The notes beneath the pieces are model-generated. The model did no database searches. It was not told where the DNA came from and worked only from the letters and a program-made list of their open reading frames with translations. Below are positions 42,960 through 51,157 of a stretch of 64,000 nt of DNA, piece by piece. Origin of the DNA: Prevotella ihumii (GTDB taxonomy: Bacteria > Bacteroidota > Bacteroidia > Bacteroidales > Bacteroidaceae); NCBI RefSeq assembly GCF_900155655.1, contig NZ_LT706987.1, positions 525,976-589,975 of the forward strand. Direction: 5' to 3'. Every line of letters begins with the position of its first letter. Positions within the stretch are counted from its first letter, which is position 1. Position numbers and translations under genes: made by a program.

Positions 42960-44185
42960 GAAACTCGTTGTACGGCGCGATTGCCTATAACGGGGAGAAG
43001 ATTAACGAGGCGCAGGGGCGGTTGCTTACGACCAACCGCATCTACAATGACGGTTCGGGAAAGGTGGACATCAACAAGGCGATGGAGGGTTTTCTCACCT
43101 TCATGCCGCCACAGATGAAGGTGGAGAAGCCGGTGGTGCATATTTCGCTCAACCCACATCCGGAGGATGTGTTGACCGATGCGGAATTGCAGGATATAGC
43201 CCGCGAGTATCTGGAAAAACTCGGTTTCGGCAACCAGCCTTATCTTGTTTTCAAGCACGAGGACATCGACCGCCACCACCTGCACATCGTGACGGTGCGG
43301 GTGGACGATAACGGGAAATGTATCAGCGACAAGAACAACTACTATCGTAGCAAACAAATCACCCGTGAGCTGGAGAAGAAATACGGGCTGCACGGCGCGG
43401 AGCGCAGGAACCGCCGGCTTGACACGCCGCTAAGCAAGGTGGACGCATCGGCAGGTGATGTGAAGAAGCAGGTGGCTGGCACTGTGAAGGCTCTGAACGG
43501 GCAGTACCGTTTTCAGACGATGGGCGAATACCGTGCGCTCCTTTCCTTATATAATATGACGGTGGAGGAAGCGAGAGGCAACGTGCGCGGACGGGAGTAT
43601 CACGGGCTGGTTTATTCCGTCACGGACGACAAGGGTAACAAGGTGGGCAACCCGTTCAAGTCCTCGCTTTTCGGGAAGTCCGCAGGTTATGAAGCCGTAC
43701 AGAGAAAATTTATCCGTTCCAAATCAGAGATTAAGGACAGGAAGCTCGCCGACATGACGAAACGCACCGTTCTTTCCGTGCTGCAAGGCACTTATGACAA
43801 GGACAAATTTGTATCCCAACTCAAAGAGAAGGGCATCGACACCGTACTGCGCTACACGGATGAAGGGCGTATCTATGGAGCGACGTTTATCGACCACCGC
43901 ACAGGATGTGTACTGAACGGCTCTCGCATGGGCAAGGAGCTTTCGGCGAATGCCTTGCAGGAACACTTCACCCTGCCATACGCCGGACAACCGCCGATAC
44001 CGTTATCCATCCCTATGGATGCTGCGGACAAGGCATACGGACAGACCGCATACGACCGTGAAGACGTATCGGGCGGAATGGGCTTGCTCACTCCCGAAGG
44101 TCCGGCGGTAGATGCTGAGGAAAAGGCTTTCATCCGGGCGATGAAGCGCAAAAAGAAGAAAAAGCGCAAGGGCTTGGGTTTGTAA
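42938..44185 (+). CDS. mobB: Relaxase/mobilization nuclease MobB (module B)
   Basis: 415 aa. N-terminal relaxase domain with the metal-binding motif HEDIDRHHLHIVTVRVDDNG (about 106-125), central helical region, strongly basic C-terminus (MKRKKKKKRKGLGL). Nicks oriT and pilots the strand. Overlaps mobA and precedes mobC by 30 nt. Confidence 0.92.
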   Translation: MVAKISVGNSLYGAIAYNGEKINEAQGRLLTTNRIYNDGSGKVDINKAMEGFLTFMPPQMKVEKPVVHISLNPHPEDVLTDAELQDIAREYLEKLGFGNQPYLVFKHEDIDRHHLHIVTVRVDDNGKCISDKNNYYRSKQITRELEKKYGLHGAERRNRRLDTPLSKVDASAGDVKKQVAGTVKALNGQYRFQTMGEYRALLSLYNMTVEEARGNVRGREYHGLVYSVTDDKGNKVGNPFKSSLFGKSAGYEAVQRKFIRSKSEIKDRKLADMTKRTVLSVLQGTYDKDKFVSQLKEKGIDTVLRYTDEGRIYGATFIDHRTGCVLNGSRMGKELSANALQEHFTLPYAGQPPIPLSIPMDAADKAYGQTAYDREDVSGGMGLLTPEGPAVDAEEKAFIRAMKRKKKKKRKGLGL

Positions 44186-44215
44186 TCGGAGTATCAACAA
44201 TTAAAAAATCAATGT

Positions 44216-46225
44216 ATGTCACAACAAGAAGACGATTTGAGGGCATTGGCGAAAATCATGGATTTTCTGCGTGCCGTGAGTATTATTTTAGTGGTTATGA
44301 ACGTGTACTGGTTCTGTTACGAAGTCATCCGGCTGTGGGGCGTGAACATCGGTGTGGTGGACAGAATCCTTCTGAACTTCGACCGCACGGCGGGGCTGTT
44401 CCATTCCATACTGTACACAAAGCTGTTTGCCGTCCTGCTGCTTGCCCTGTCCTGTCTGGGTACAAAGGGGGTCAAGGGAGAGAAAATCACTTGGGGAAGA
44501 ATATGGACGGCACTCGCCGCCGGGTCCGTGCTGTTTTTCCTAAACTGGTGGATACTGGCTCTGCCGCTTCCGATTGAGGCGGTGATGGGGCTGTATGTCC
44601 TTACCATCGGTACGGGCTATGTCTGCCTGTTGATGGGAGGTCTGTGGATGAGCCGTCTGTTGAAACACAATTTGATGGAGGATGTTTTCAACAACGAGAA
44701 CGAGAGTTTCATGCAGGAAACAAGACTCATCGAAAGCGAGTATTCGGTCAATTTGCCGACACGCTTCTATTACAAAAAGCGTTGGAACAACGGTTGGATC
44801 AATGTGGTGAATCCCTTCCGTGCGTCCATCGTGTTGGGTACGCCGGGCAGCGGCAAGTCATACGCCGTGGTAAACAATTTTATCAAGCAACAGATTGAAA
44901 AGGGCTTCTTGATGTACGTGTATGACTTCAAATTCAGCGACTTGTCCACCATTGCCTACAATCATCTGCTGAACCACCCTGACGGCTACAAGGTGAAGCC
45001 GAAGTTCTATGTGATCAACTTCGACGACCCGCGACGCTCTCATCGGTGCAATCCCATTCACCCGGATTTTATGGAAGATATTACGGACGCCTACGAGAGT
45101 GCCTATACAATAATGCTCAACCTCAATAAAACGTGGGTGCAAAAGCAGGGTGACTTCTTTGTGGAATCACCTATCATTTTGTTCGCCAGTATTATATGGT
45201 ATCTTAAAATCTATCAGAACGGGAAATATTGCACGTTTCCCCATGCCATCGAATTTTTGAACCGCCGCTACGAGGATATTTTTCCGATACTGACTTCCTA
45301 TCCCGAACTGGAGAACTACCTTTCCCCGTTCATGGATGCGTGGCTCGGAGGGGCTGCGGAGCAGCTCATGGGGCAGATAGCGTCGGCAAAAATTCCGCTT
45401 TCGAGGATGATTTCACCGCAGCTCTATTGGGTGATGTCGGACAGCGAGTTTACGCTGGACATCAACAATCCCGAAGAGCCGAAAATCCTATGCGTGGGCA
45501 ACAATCCCGACCGTCAGAATATCTACGGGGCGGCTCTCGGATTGTATAACTCCCGCATCGTGAAGCTCATCAATAAGAAGGGGATGCTGAAGTCGTCGGT
45601 CATCATAGACGAGCTGCCGACGATATATTTCAAAGGGTTGGACAATCTTATAGCTACCGCCCGAAGCAACAAGGTTGCCGTGTGTCTGGGATTTCAGGAT
45701 TTCAGCCAGCTGGTGCGCGACTACGGTGATAAGGAGGCGAAAGTGGTGATGAATACGGTCGGTAACATTTTCTCCGGGCAGGTGGTAGGTGAAACGGCAA
45801 AGACACTATCGGAACGATTCGGTAAGGTGTTGCAGAAACGGCAGTCTATCTCCATCAACCGGCAGGATGTTTCCACCTCCATTAACACGCAGATGGACGC
45901 GCTTATCCCGCCCAGCAAGATTTCCGGTTTGACGCAGGGAATGTTTGTCGGTTCGGTGTCCGACAACTTCAACGAGCGTATCGAACAGAAGATTTTCCAC
46001 TGCGAGATTGTGGTGGATGCCGATAAGGTAAAACGGGAGGAAAGTGCCTACAAGAAAATCCCCGTTATTACCGATTTCACTGACGCAGACGGCAACGACC
46101 GCATGAAGGAAACGGTGCAGGCAAATTACCGGCGCATCAAGGAGGAGGTGAAGCAGATTGTTCAGGAGGAATTGGAGCGCATCGCGGGCGATGACAACCT
46201 GAAGCATCTGTTGCAGCAGAAGTAA
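44216..46225 (+). CDS. mobC: Type IV coupling protein MobC (module B)
   Basis: 669 aa, one residue longer than the module A copy. N-terminal membrane region with NVYWFCYEVIRLW, ATPase Walker A GTPGSGKSYA (about residues 208-217) and Walker B SSVIIDELPTIYF. Couples the MobB-DNA complex to TraG and the channel. Last gene of mobABC; followed by a strong terminator. Confidence 0.93.
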   Translation: MSQQEDDLRALAKIMDFLRAVSIILVVMNVYWFCYEVIRLWGVNIGVVDRILLNFDRTAGLFHSILYTKLFAVLLLALSCLGTKGVKGEKITWGRIWTALAAGSVLFFLNWWILALPLPIEAVMGLYVLTIGTGYVCLLMGGLWMSRLLKHNLMEDVFNNENESFMQETRLIESEYSVNLPTRFYYKKRWNNGWINVVNPFRASIVLGTPGSGKSYAVVNNFIKQQIEKGFLMYVYDFKFSDLSTIAYNHLLNHPDGYKVKPKFYVINFDDPRRSHRCNPIHPDFMEDITDAYESAYTIMLNLNKTWVQKQGDFFVESPIILFASIIWYLKIYQNGKYCTFPHAIEFLNRRYEDIFPILTSYPELENYLSPFMDAWLGGAAEQLMGQIASAKIPLSRMISPQLYWVMSDSEFTLDINNPEEPKILCVGNNPDRQNIYGAALGLYNSRIVKLINKKGMLKSSVIIDELPTIYFKGLDNLIATARSNKVAVCLGFQDFSQLVRDYGDKEAKVVMNTVGNIFSGQVVGETAKTLSERFGKVLQKRQSISINRQDVSTSINTQMDALIPPSKISGLTQGMFVGSVSDNFNERIEQKIFHCEIVVDADKVKREESAYKKIPVITDFTDADGNDRMKETVQANYRRIKEEVKQIVQEELERIAGDDNLKHLLQQK

Positions 46226-46228
46226 CCT

Positions 46229-46271
46229 ATTAAAATAAGGGAGGATAGCTAAAATCCTCCCTTATTTTAAT
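46229..46271. terminator. Bidirectional terminator after mobC
   Basis: Perfect 18-bp stem ATTAAAATAAGGGAGGAT (46229-46246) with ATCCTCCCTTATTTTAAT (46254-46271), 7-nt loop. The A-rich and T-rich outer arms suit both strands. The stop codon of the convergent gene (46267-46269) lies inside the right arm, so one hairpin serves both transcripts. Confidence 0.85.
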
Positions 46272-46833
46272 ATTCCTCCAAAAGTTTATTTTGACGTAAA
46301 TCTTCAATGTAACATGCTAAGTTACTTGAAACTTTATTAAATACTTTATCAAGATATGGGATGATATTTTCCAAATTCAATTCCAACTCTAACGGGAAAC
46401 TATGATATTGATGTAAAAACCTTGTGATGTCATTTCTTTCTGAAACAGATAAAAGCAAAAATGGATTACTGTTTTTATAATATACCATTGCTGAAAGATG
46501 AATAAAAGCGCATCCTAATTTATAAACAAAAAAAGGCCAGCCATAAAATTTATCAGCTAAATCCACCATTTGTTTATCGGTCACGACTTTCTTTGTATTG
46601 GGATAAGACCATTTTATTCCCTCCAAAGTTTGGTTTATAAAATGCTCTCTAAGGTTTAAATCGCTAATTGACAACAAAAACATAACTCTTACCATAGAAT
46701 CTAATTCTTGACGCAGAATAGATATTACCTGCCCATATAATTGTTGTTGCAACAAAATATTTATAGCGCAAGAATGTTCTCCTGACCTTTGAGTAACTAT
46801 ATCGCAAAATAAATTAATATTATTTGTTTTCAT
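46267..46833 (-). CDS. Orphan AT-rich hypothetical protein
   Basis: 188 aa from ATG 46833 (MKTNNINLFCDIVTQRSGEH). Predominantly helical, with KVVTDKQMVDLADKFYGWPF and CAFIHLSAMVYYKNSNPFLL. No signal peptide or clear transmembrane helix. AT-rich codon use differs sharply from the GC-rich tra and mob genes, pointing to separate acquisition. I do not recognise the family; the look is of a HEPN- or AbiV-like helical protein, but key motifs were not identified, so this is only a suggestion. Confidence 0.7.
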   Translation of the reverse strand: MKTNNINLFCDIVTQRSGEHSCAINILLQQQLYGQVISILRQELDSMVRVMFLLSISDLNLREHFINQTLEGIKWSYPNTKKVVTDKQMVDLADKFYGWPFFVYKLGCAFIHLSAMVYYKNSNPFLLLSVSERNDITRFLHQYHSFPLELELNLENIIPYLDKVFNKVSSNLACYIEDLRQNKLLEEY

Positions 46834-46849
46834 TGTTGAGTGATTTCGC

Positions 46850-48013
46850 TTATAAGATATAGGATTTACTATTGGTTGCCACATATATCTGATGCGGCAT
46901 TTCTTTTTCGTTGTATATTATTGTATGGTTGTCGCACAAGGTCATTCCCAGCCTTTCAACCACACGGATGGATGCCACGTTTTCCGGTCGGATACTGCAA
47001 CAGACAGTTTTCAGTTCCAGCTCTCCAAAGGCGTATTCCAAACACGCGCGGGCGGCTTCCGTACCGTAACCGTTATGCCAGTATGTGTTATCGAGTATAT
47101 AGCCAAGCTCGACAGTCTCGTTCCCGTTTAGGGTACTATTCATCAGACCGGCTTGTCCTATCAATGCGCCGCTTTCTTTCAGTATGACGGCAAAATATCC
47201 GAACCCGTCCTTGCGGTATCGGATGAGTTGCCTGTTTATCCATTTGCGCACGTCCTTTTTGGTAAAGCCGTGTTCCCAAGCGTACATGACTTCCGGCTTT
47301 CCCATTATGGCAAGGAGTGCGTCCATATCCTTACGGGTTATCCTGCGGATAAGCAGCCGTTCCGTTTCCATGACGACCAGCGATGCGGAATAGGTCTTTA
47401 TCTCAAATCCGTCCTCTTTCCATTCCTTCACAAGCCTGTTGATCGTTTCTTCCACCAGACTGTCATAAGCGGCATCGGGAATAACCTTTATAAAAAAGGT
47501 GTCACGGGTTTCTTTCATGACCCATTCGTTGATGTCTTTCAGTTCCTTGCCTTCGGGAATGTAATTCTTGTGTATCATGAACTCGTTGATGTTGTCCGCC
47601 AACAATTCTTCCAACTGATAACGGATGTCATCCTCCAGTTCGGCAAATGGTATGGTTTCCTCTTCATAGATGCCTTCTATTAAAACATCATCCTCTTCCA
47701 TATCCTCGTCCGGTGTCTGATTGCCCCGTTTCATGTCCAACATATCCTGAGCGAACTGCCCGGATTCCTTGTCCTTGTACTTCTTGGCATATTTTTCCAG
47801 CAGTTCCCAGTCCTGACGGCTCATCGGGCATTTGAAAACGGCTCGTTCCACCTCGTTACAGCGCACCATGTCCGCCTTCACATCATCGGGAAGCGACCGG
47901 CATTCCTTGCAGATATGCCGCGAGTGTCCTTTGCCGCTGAATTGCTCGTTGGCTTTGTACTCGCTACAAATCCGACAGTAATGCCCCTGTTGTTTCTTCT
48001 TTTTCGCCACCAT
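46850..48013 (-). CDS. Zinc-ribbon protein fused to GNAT acetyltransferase
   Basis: 387 aa. The N-terminus has a four-Cys zinc ribbon (CRICSEYKANEQF ... ICKEC, about residues 13-38). A charged acidic middle region (about 60-210) follows, then a RimJ/RimL-type GNAT domain from about residue 215 (METERLLIRRITRKDMDALL) with the acetyl-CoA-loop region YWHNGYGTEAARACLEYAFG and the NVASIRVVERLGM helix. The internal METERLLI looks like a former GNAT start, so this seems to be a fusion of a small mobile-element zinc protein with an acetyltransferase. Substrate unknown. Confidence 0.8.
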   Translation of the reverse strand: MVAKKKKQQGHYCRICSEYKANEQFSGKGHSRHICKECRSLPDDVKADMVRCNEVERAVFKCPMSRQDWELLEKYAKKYKDKESGQFAQDMLDMKRGNQTPDEDMEEDDVLIEGIYEEETIPFAELEDDIRYQLEELLADNINEFMIHKNYIPEGKELKDINEWVMKETRDTFFIKVIPDAAYDSLVEETINRLVKEWKEDGFEIKTYSASLVVMETERLLIRRITRKDMDALLAIMGKPEVMYAWEHGFTKKDVRKWINRQLIRYRKDGFGYFAVILKESGALIGQAGLMNSTLNGNETVELGYILDNTYWHNGYGTEAARACLEYAFGELELKTVCCSIRPENVASIRVVERLGMTLCDNHTIIYNEKEMPHQIYVATNSKSYIL

Positions 48014-48022
48014 ACCCCGTTA

Positions 48023-49474
48023 TTATATCAACAGTTCTTTTCCTTTATCGGTAAGACGATATTTCTGCCGGGGATGTTTCGGATTTTCCGGGTAAATAGG
48101 CTCTACCAAATTCTGCCTTATGGCTGGATACAGATATAGTTCTAAAAAATTACTTTTGTCCTTTAATCCTATCACACACATAATCTCTTTGGTTGAAAGT
48201 GTCTGTGTGCCGATTGCAGACAACACCTTTTCCACCTGTGGGGTAACTGTGGGGTGACTGTGGGGTAACTGTCGGGTAATTGTCGGGTCGTGCCCCACAG
48301 TTTTTCGGGTATAGCGGAAAATAACCCATACACTATTTCCATCTGTATGAAACTCCGGATCGGGAATGCCGACACGCCGGCATTCGCTTATCATAAGCCC
48401 GATGCCTCGTCCCCAGCTTTCCAGAACCTCGCTTTTATACAGAACATTCGCAATAATCAGGTTTTGAGGTTCTGAATTATGCCCGCTCAATAACTTTTCC
48501 ATTGTTATATCCGGCGGAAAAGTTCCACTGTTCTCAATCTCCACACGGTCATCATAGATGGCAATTCCTACCGAACTGCCGGGACGGTGGTATGAGCGGT
48601 GGCAAAGGGCATTTGTGCAGCATTCCCTCAATGCCTTGTAAGGAATCTCAAGCTCTTCCTCCCGATACAAGCCTTCAACTTTGCCCGAAAGGGAAAGATG
48701 CTTGAAAAAGAACGACATTGCAGTGTCCAGCAGTGTGTAGATATTGCCAGTGGTACGCTGATTGTCTATAAACTCGTCTTTTGTAGTTCCTTTGAAACGC
48801 GCCAACCGAAGCAGGCACTGGGGATAGAAGTAAAAATCACGACCGAACAAGACTGCGGAAGCATTATTCAGTTTTCCGTCATGTAACAGGTTGAATTTTT
48901 CGAGTATGGTCGGCAAATCCTCCCTTATGGTGGCTTCGGGTAGGCGACCGCACCGGATGCCTCCACGTACCGCTCCCATAATGGCATGTTCATCAAGGTC
49001 AGTAACTTTGATGTCGGGATTCGTCATCGCCTCCCAAGCGTATTTCCCACCTCGCTGCATAAGCAGTTGGTTATATACGTCTTGCGGCATGGAGGATGTC
49101 ACGCTCTCCAATCGAAGATAAGCCCGTCCCTTATAGGAGAACGGACGCATATAACGTTGGCTGTCCGCAGACAAGGCTATCACACTCTTGTCTGTATTTT
49201 GGATACTGATATACGAAACTTCGAGTGTGGCAAATGGTTCAAAACGCCGGATGGCTTCCGCAATATCACGCTTCGTCTTGTCGCTCACTTCCTGCCCGAT
49301 GATCTTTCCTTTGTCGGTCACACCGAACAACACCGTGCCACCTTCGCTGTTAAGGAAAGCGCAGAGCGTTTCCATGCCGCGCTCCAACTGCCCGGTGGTT
49401 TCCTTGAACTCCACCTGCCCGTTTTCCTTTTCGGCTATCAGTTGTTTTACTATATCGAGGTTGTCTATGTTCAT
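48023..49474 (-). CDS. Schlafen/AlbA_2 domain protein with GHKL ATPase-like region
   Basis: 483 aa from ATG 49474; the longer TTG-initiated frame overlaps the promoter -7 box and is rejected. N-terminal AlbA_2 (Schlafen) domain (VEFKETTGQLERGMETLCAF, EGGTVLFGVTDKGKIIG), a middle region and an ATPase-like C-terminal half (ALRECCTNALCHRSYHRPGS, DDRVEIENSGTFPPDI, SWGRGIGLMISECR), ending in a winged-helix-like segment. Often annotated as RecG-like or ATP-binding protein; may be a regulator or defence factor. The linker before the winged helix is rich in HDPTITRQLPHSHPTVTPQ-type repeats. Confidence 0.82.
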   Translation of the reverse strand: MNIDNLDIVKQLIAEKENGQVEFKETTGQLERGMETLCAFLNSEGGTVLFGVTDKGKIIGQEVSDKTKRDIAEAIRRFEPFATLEVSYISIQNTDKSVIALSADSQRYMRPFSYKGRAYLRLESVTSSMPQDVYNQLLMQRGGKYAWEAMTNPDIKVTDLDEHAIMGAVRGGIRCGRLPEATIREDLPTILEKFNLLHDGKLNNASAVLFGRDFYFYPQCLLRLARFKGTTKDEFIDNQRTTGNIYTLLDTAMSFFFKHLSLSGKVEGLYREEELEIPYKALRECCTNALCHRSYHRPGSSVGIAIYDDRVEIENSGTFPPDITMEKLLSGHNSEPQNLIIANVLYKSEVLESWGRGIGLMISECRRVGIPDPEFHTDGNSVWVIFRYTRKTVGHDPTITRQLPHSHPTVTPQVEKVLSAIGTQTLSTKEIMCVIGLKDKSNFLELYLYPAIRQNLVEPIYPENPKHPRQKYRLTDKGKELLI

Positions 49475-49495
49475 ATTCAATTCGTAACAATTGTA

Positions 49496-49503
49496 CAAAG
49501 ATA
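49496..49503 (-). promoter_or_regulatory. -7 box of the AlbA_2 gene
   Basis: Reverse complement reads TATCTTTG, a perfect TAnnTTTG box, 21 nt before the chosen ATG (49474). A TTG lies 23 nt upstream of it. This placement decides the start codon. Confidence 0.65.
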
Positions 49504-49572
49504 GCGTTTTTCGCTGAAATTCGGGGCAATAGCGCGCCGAAAACGCCCTTTTTCGTATAGATTTTACTCAAA

Positions 49573-49601
49573 CGGGAGAACAGCATGATACCATTCTCCC
49601 G
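49573..49601 (-). terminator. Terminator after rteC
   Basis: Eight-bp stem CGGGAGAA (49573-49580) with TTCTCCCG (49594-49601), 13-nt loop, 13 nt past the rteC stop on the minus strand. No long T run follows, so strength is uncertain. Confidence 0.5.
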
Positions 49602-49614
49602 CTTATACCTGATT

Positions 49615-50217
49615 TTATCTTCTCATACGTTCCAGCTCTTCATCGCGCAGCATTCTCTCGTTCAGTTTCTCCTGCATCTTGTCGAGGAAATAGGTACGGC
49701 TTTCGTTTTTCCGACGTTTGATGTCGGTATAGAAGCGGTAGCAATCCTTCGACTCAATACCGAATATCTTGTAGAGAATCGGGGCGAGCTGTTTTAGCGG
49801 CATATTGCCGTTGTTGATACAGCCCATCTCGTCTATGCCGTAGATAAGTTCCACGAGGTCGATGGCGTTGCCCGTCCAAAGAAGGCTGGCGGTGGTTTCT
49901 GTTGCGTTGTTGGCGGATATTAGTGGTGGCACTTGGGGCGTGGCAAGGAATTTCTGCATCTTTCTTACGAAAGACAGAGCCTTGCTGACGTAGGCGGCAA
50001 TCTCTCTTCTTTCTTCTGACAGATTACGCACCGGATGGTGCTGCAACTCGATTTCGATGTAGGCAAGCGCGATGACGGTAAGGTTCATGTCCATGCCGCC
50101 GTTGCACAGTTCTATTACTTGGGTGGCGAAAGCCGTGTATGCTTTTTCCATATTGCAGTCTCCGGCTTCGTTTATCCGGCGGAAGAACTCGGTTTCCGCC
50201 AATAAAAAATAATTCAT
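49615..50217 (-). CDS. rteC: RteC regulator of excision
   Basis: 200 aa. The C-terminal half has the RteC pattern (SLLWTGNAIDLVELIYGIDE, GNMPLKQLAPILYKIFGIES, CYRFYTDIKRRKNESRTYFL). In CTnDOT-type elements RteC is made after RteB activation and switches on the excision genes. The usual target genes (xis2c/xis2d) are not visible in this window. The 238-nt upstream gap (50218-50455) is AT-rich and is where RteB control would act; no specific site was identified. Confidence 0.85.
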   Translation of the reverse strand: MNYFLLAETEFFRRINEAGDCNMEKAYTAFATQVIELCNGGMDMNLTVIALAYIEIELQHHPVRNLSEERREIAAYVSKALSFVRKMQKFLATPQVPPLISANNATETTASLLWTGNAIDLVELIYGIDEMGCINNGNMPLKQLAPILYKIFGIESKDCYRFYTDIKRRKNESRTYFLDKMQEKLNERMLRDEELERMRR

Positions 50218-50455
50218 GTCCTGTCAATTTTGAAATTTTACACTCTGTTTTCGGTATGCGCACATGAATATAATTGGCAAAAAACGCGGCAGAAAACAAA
50301 AAATCCAACGCTCAATTTTACAAAGTGTTGTATTTCAGTGGTATAAAATTCAATATTTTTTCACAGGGACAAATTATCTCCGACTTAAATTGTTTGTAAT
50401 CAGAACATTTATTCTATTCTTGAAAATAAAAATGTATGCTTGCCGCACATTTTGG

Positions 50456-50878
50456 CTATCTTGCTTTTTTATCAAGGATGTAGATAATGCGGCATACACC
50501 GTTGGGAAAACTTTTCAAAGAGGAAAGCGTCCAGTGTTGCTCTGGCAGAGCCGACTTAAAAAAATGTCGTCCGCTTCCGGATATGAAAGGAACGGTGTAT
50601 AGTATGATTTCATCCACAGCGTGCATACGCAGTAGTCCGTTTATATAGTCTGCCGTGTCCGGTGTGGCTTCCGCGAGGTAACGGATGTTTGTGCCGTCTT
50701 TTCTCCATTCGTGCAGCATTGAAATGGAATAGTCTGGTGTCACGCGGTAAAGGGCGTTCTTCCTGATTTCATCAAGACCGCAACGGTCAAGGCACAAATC
50801 CTGATGTGCTTTATAATATAACTCTGAAGAAAGACATCCGTCCATCGTCAGTACGGCGAGAATCTGAACTTTACCCAT
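50456..50878 (-). CDS. RibD/DHFR-like reductase family protein
   Basis: 140 aa beginning MGKVQILAVLTMDGCLSSEL. The N-terminal strand and the EIILYTVPFISGSGRHFFKS segment fit the RibD C-terminal/dihydrofolate-reductase-like fold, though it is short for the family (usually about 175-200 aa). Substrate unknown. It lies behind a ~210-nt structured leader with its own promoter and an intrinsic terminator, so its expression is probably conditional. Confidence 0.7.
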   Translation of the reverse strand: MGKVQILAVLTMDGCLSSELYYKAHQDLCLDRCGLDEIRKNALYRVTPDYSISMLHEWRKDGTNIRYLAEATPDTADYINGLLRMHAVDEIILYTVPFISGSGRHFFKSALPEQHWTLSSLKSFPNGVCRIIYILDKKAR

Positions 50879-50905
50879 AATCGTTACCTTTCATTAGGCA
50901 AGGGC

Positions 50906-50932
50906 AAAAAAGTAGCGTGCAATTCACACTAC
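50906..50932 (-). terminator. Intrinsic terminator (attenuator) in the reductase leader
   Basis: On the minus strand GTAGTGTG (50932-50925) pairs with CACGCTAC (50919-50912) across an AATTG loop, followed by six Ts (50911-50906). The one non-Watson-Crick pair is G-U on the minus-strand RNA but A-C on the other, which supports leftward transcription. It sits 27 nt before the reductase start. Confidence 0.72.
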
Positions 50933-50933
50933 C

Positions 50934-51054
50934 TTCAAGCGATGGCTCTGGTAAAGCCTTTACGGAGAGTACGTGAATGCACGCTATGCGTAAGCATAGC
51001 ATAAGCATCACGCAATCGTCTCCGTAGTTCCAATTTACCAGATTTTCGCTTGAA
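50934..51054 (-). ncRNA. 121-nt nested hairpin RNA upstream of the reductase gene
   Basis: Five nested paired blocks, plus-strand coordinates: TTCAAGCG 50934-50941 with CGCTTGAA 51047-51054; TCTGGTAAA 50947-50955 with TTTACCAGA 51034-51042; TACGGAGA 50961-50968 with TCTCCGTA 51019-51026; CGTGA 50972-50976 with TCACG 51008-51012; GCTATGC 50983-50989 with GCATAGC 50994-51000. A TATCTTTG -7 box (minus strand, 51128-51135) lies upstream and the attenuator lies immediately downstream, so this looks like a riboswitch-like leader or a ~210-nt small RNA. An 82-aa frame through the same region is probably a by-product of the structure. Confidence 0.6.
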
Positions 51055-51127
51055 ACGCCTTGCGGTCTTATCCTATATGTTGGCGGCGAAAAGCTCCTGC
51101 CAATCGCCGTTTTTCTCAAATGTTATG

Positions 51128-51135
51128 CAAAGATA
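51128..51135 (-). promoter_or_regulatory. -7 box of the structured leader
   Basis: The reverse complement is TATCTTTG. No good -33 TTTG is seen at 19-21 nt, so it may need an activator. It would start transcription about 250 nt before the reductase gene. Confidence 0.5.
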
Positions 51136-51157
51136 GCCAAATTCAGTGAATTACAGG

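Noticed and set aside
50934..51054. RteR small RNA of CTnDOT
   Set aside because: As I recall, RteR is encoded downstream of exc, not next to rteB/rteC, and the sequence was not recognised as RteR.
50871..51119. 82-aa frame in the reductase leader
   Set aside because: It coincides with the nested hairpin and terminator; the RNA structure explains the sequence better than a protein does.
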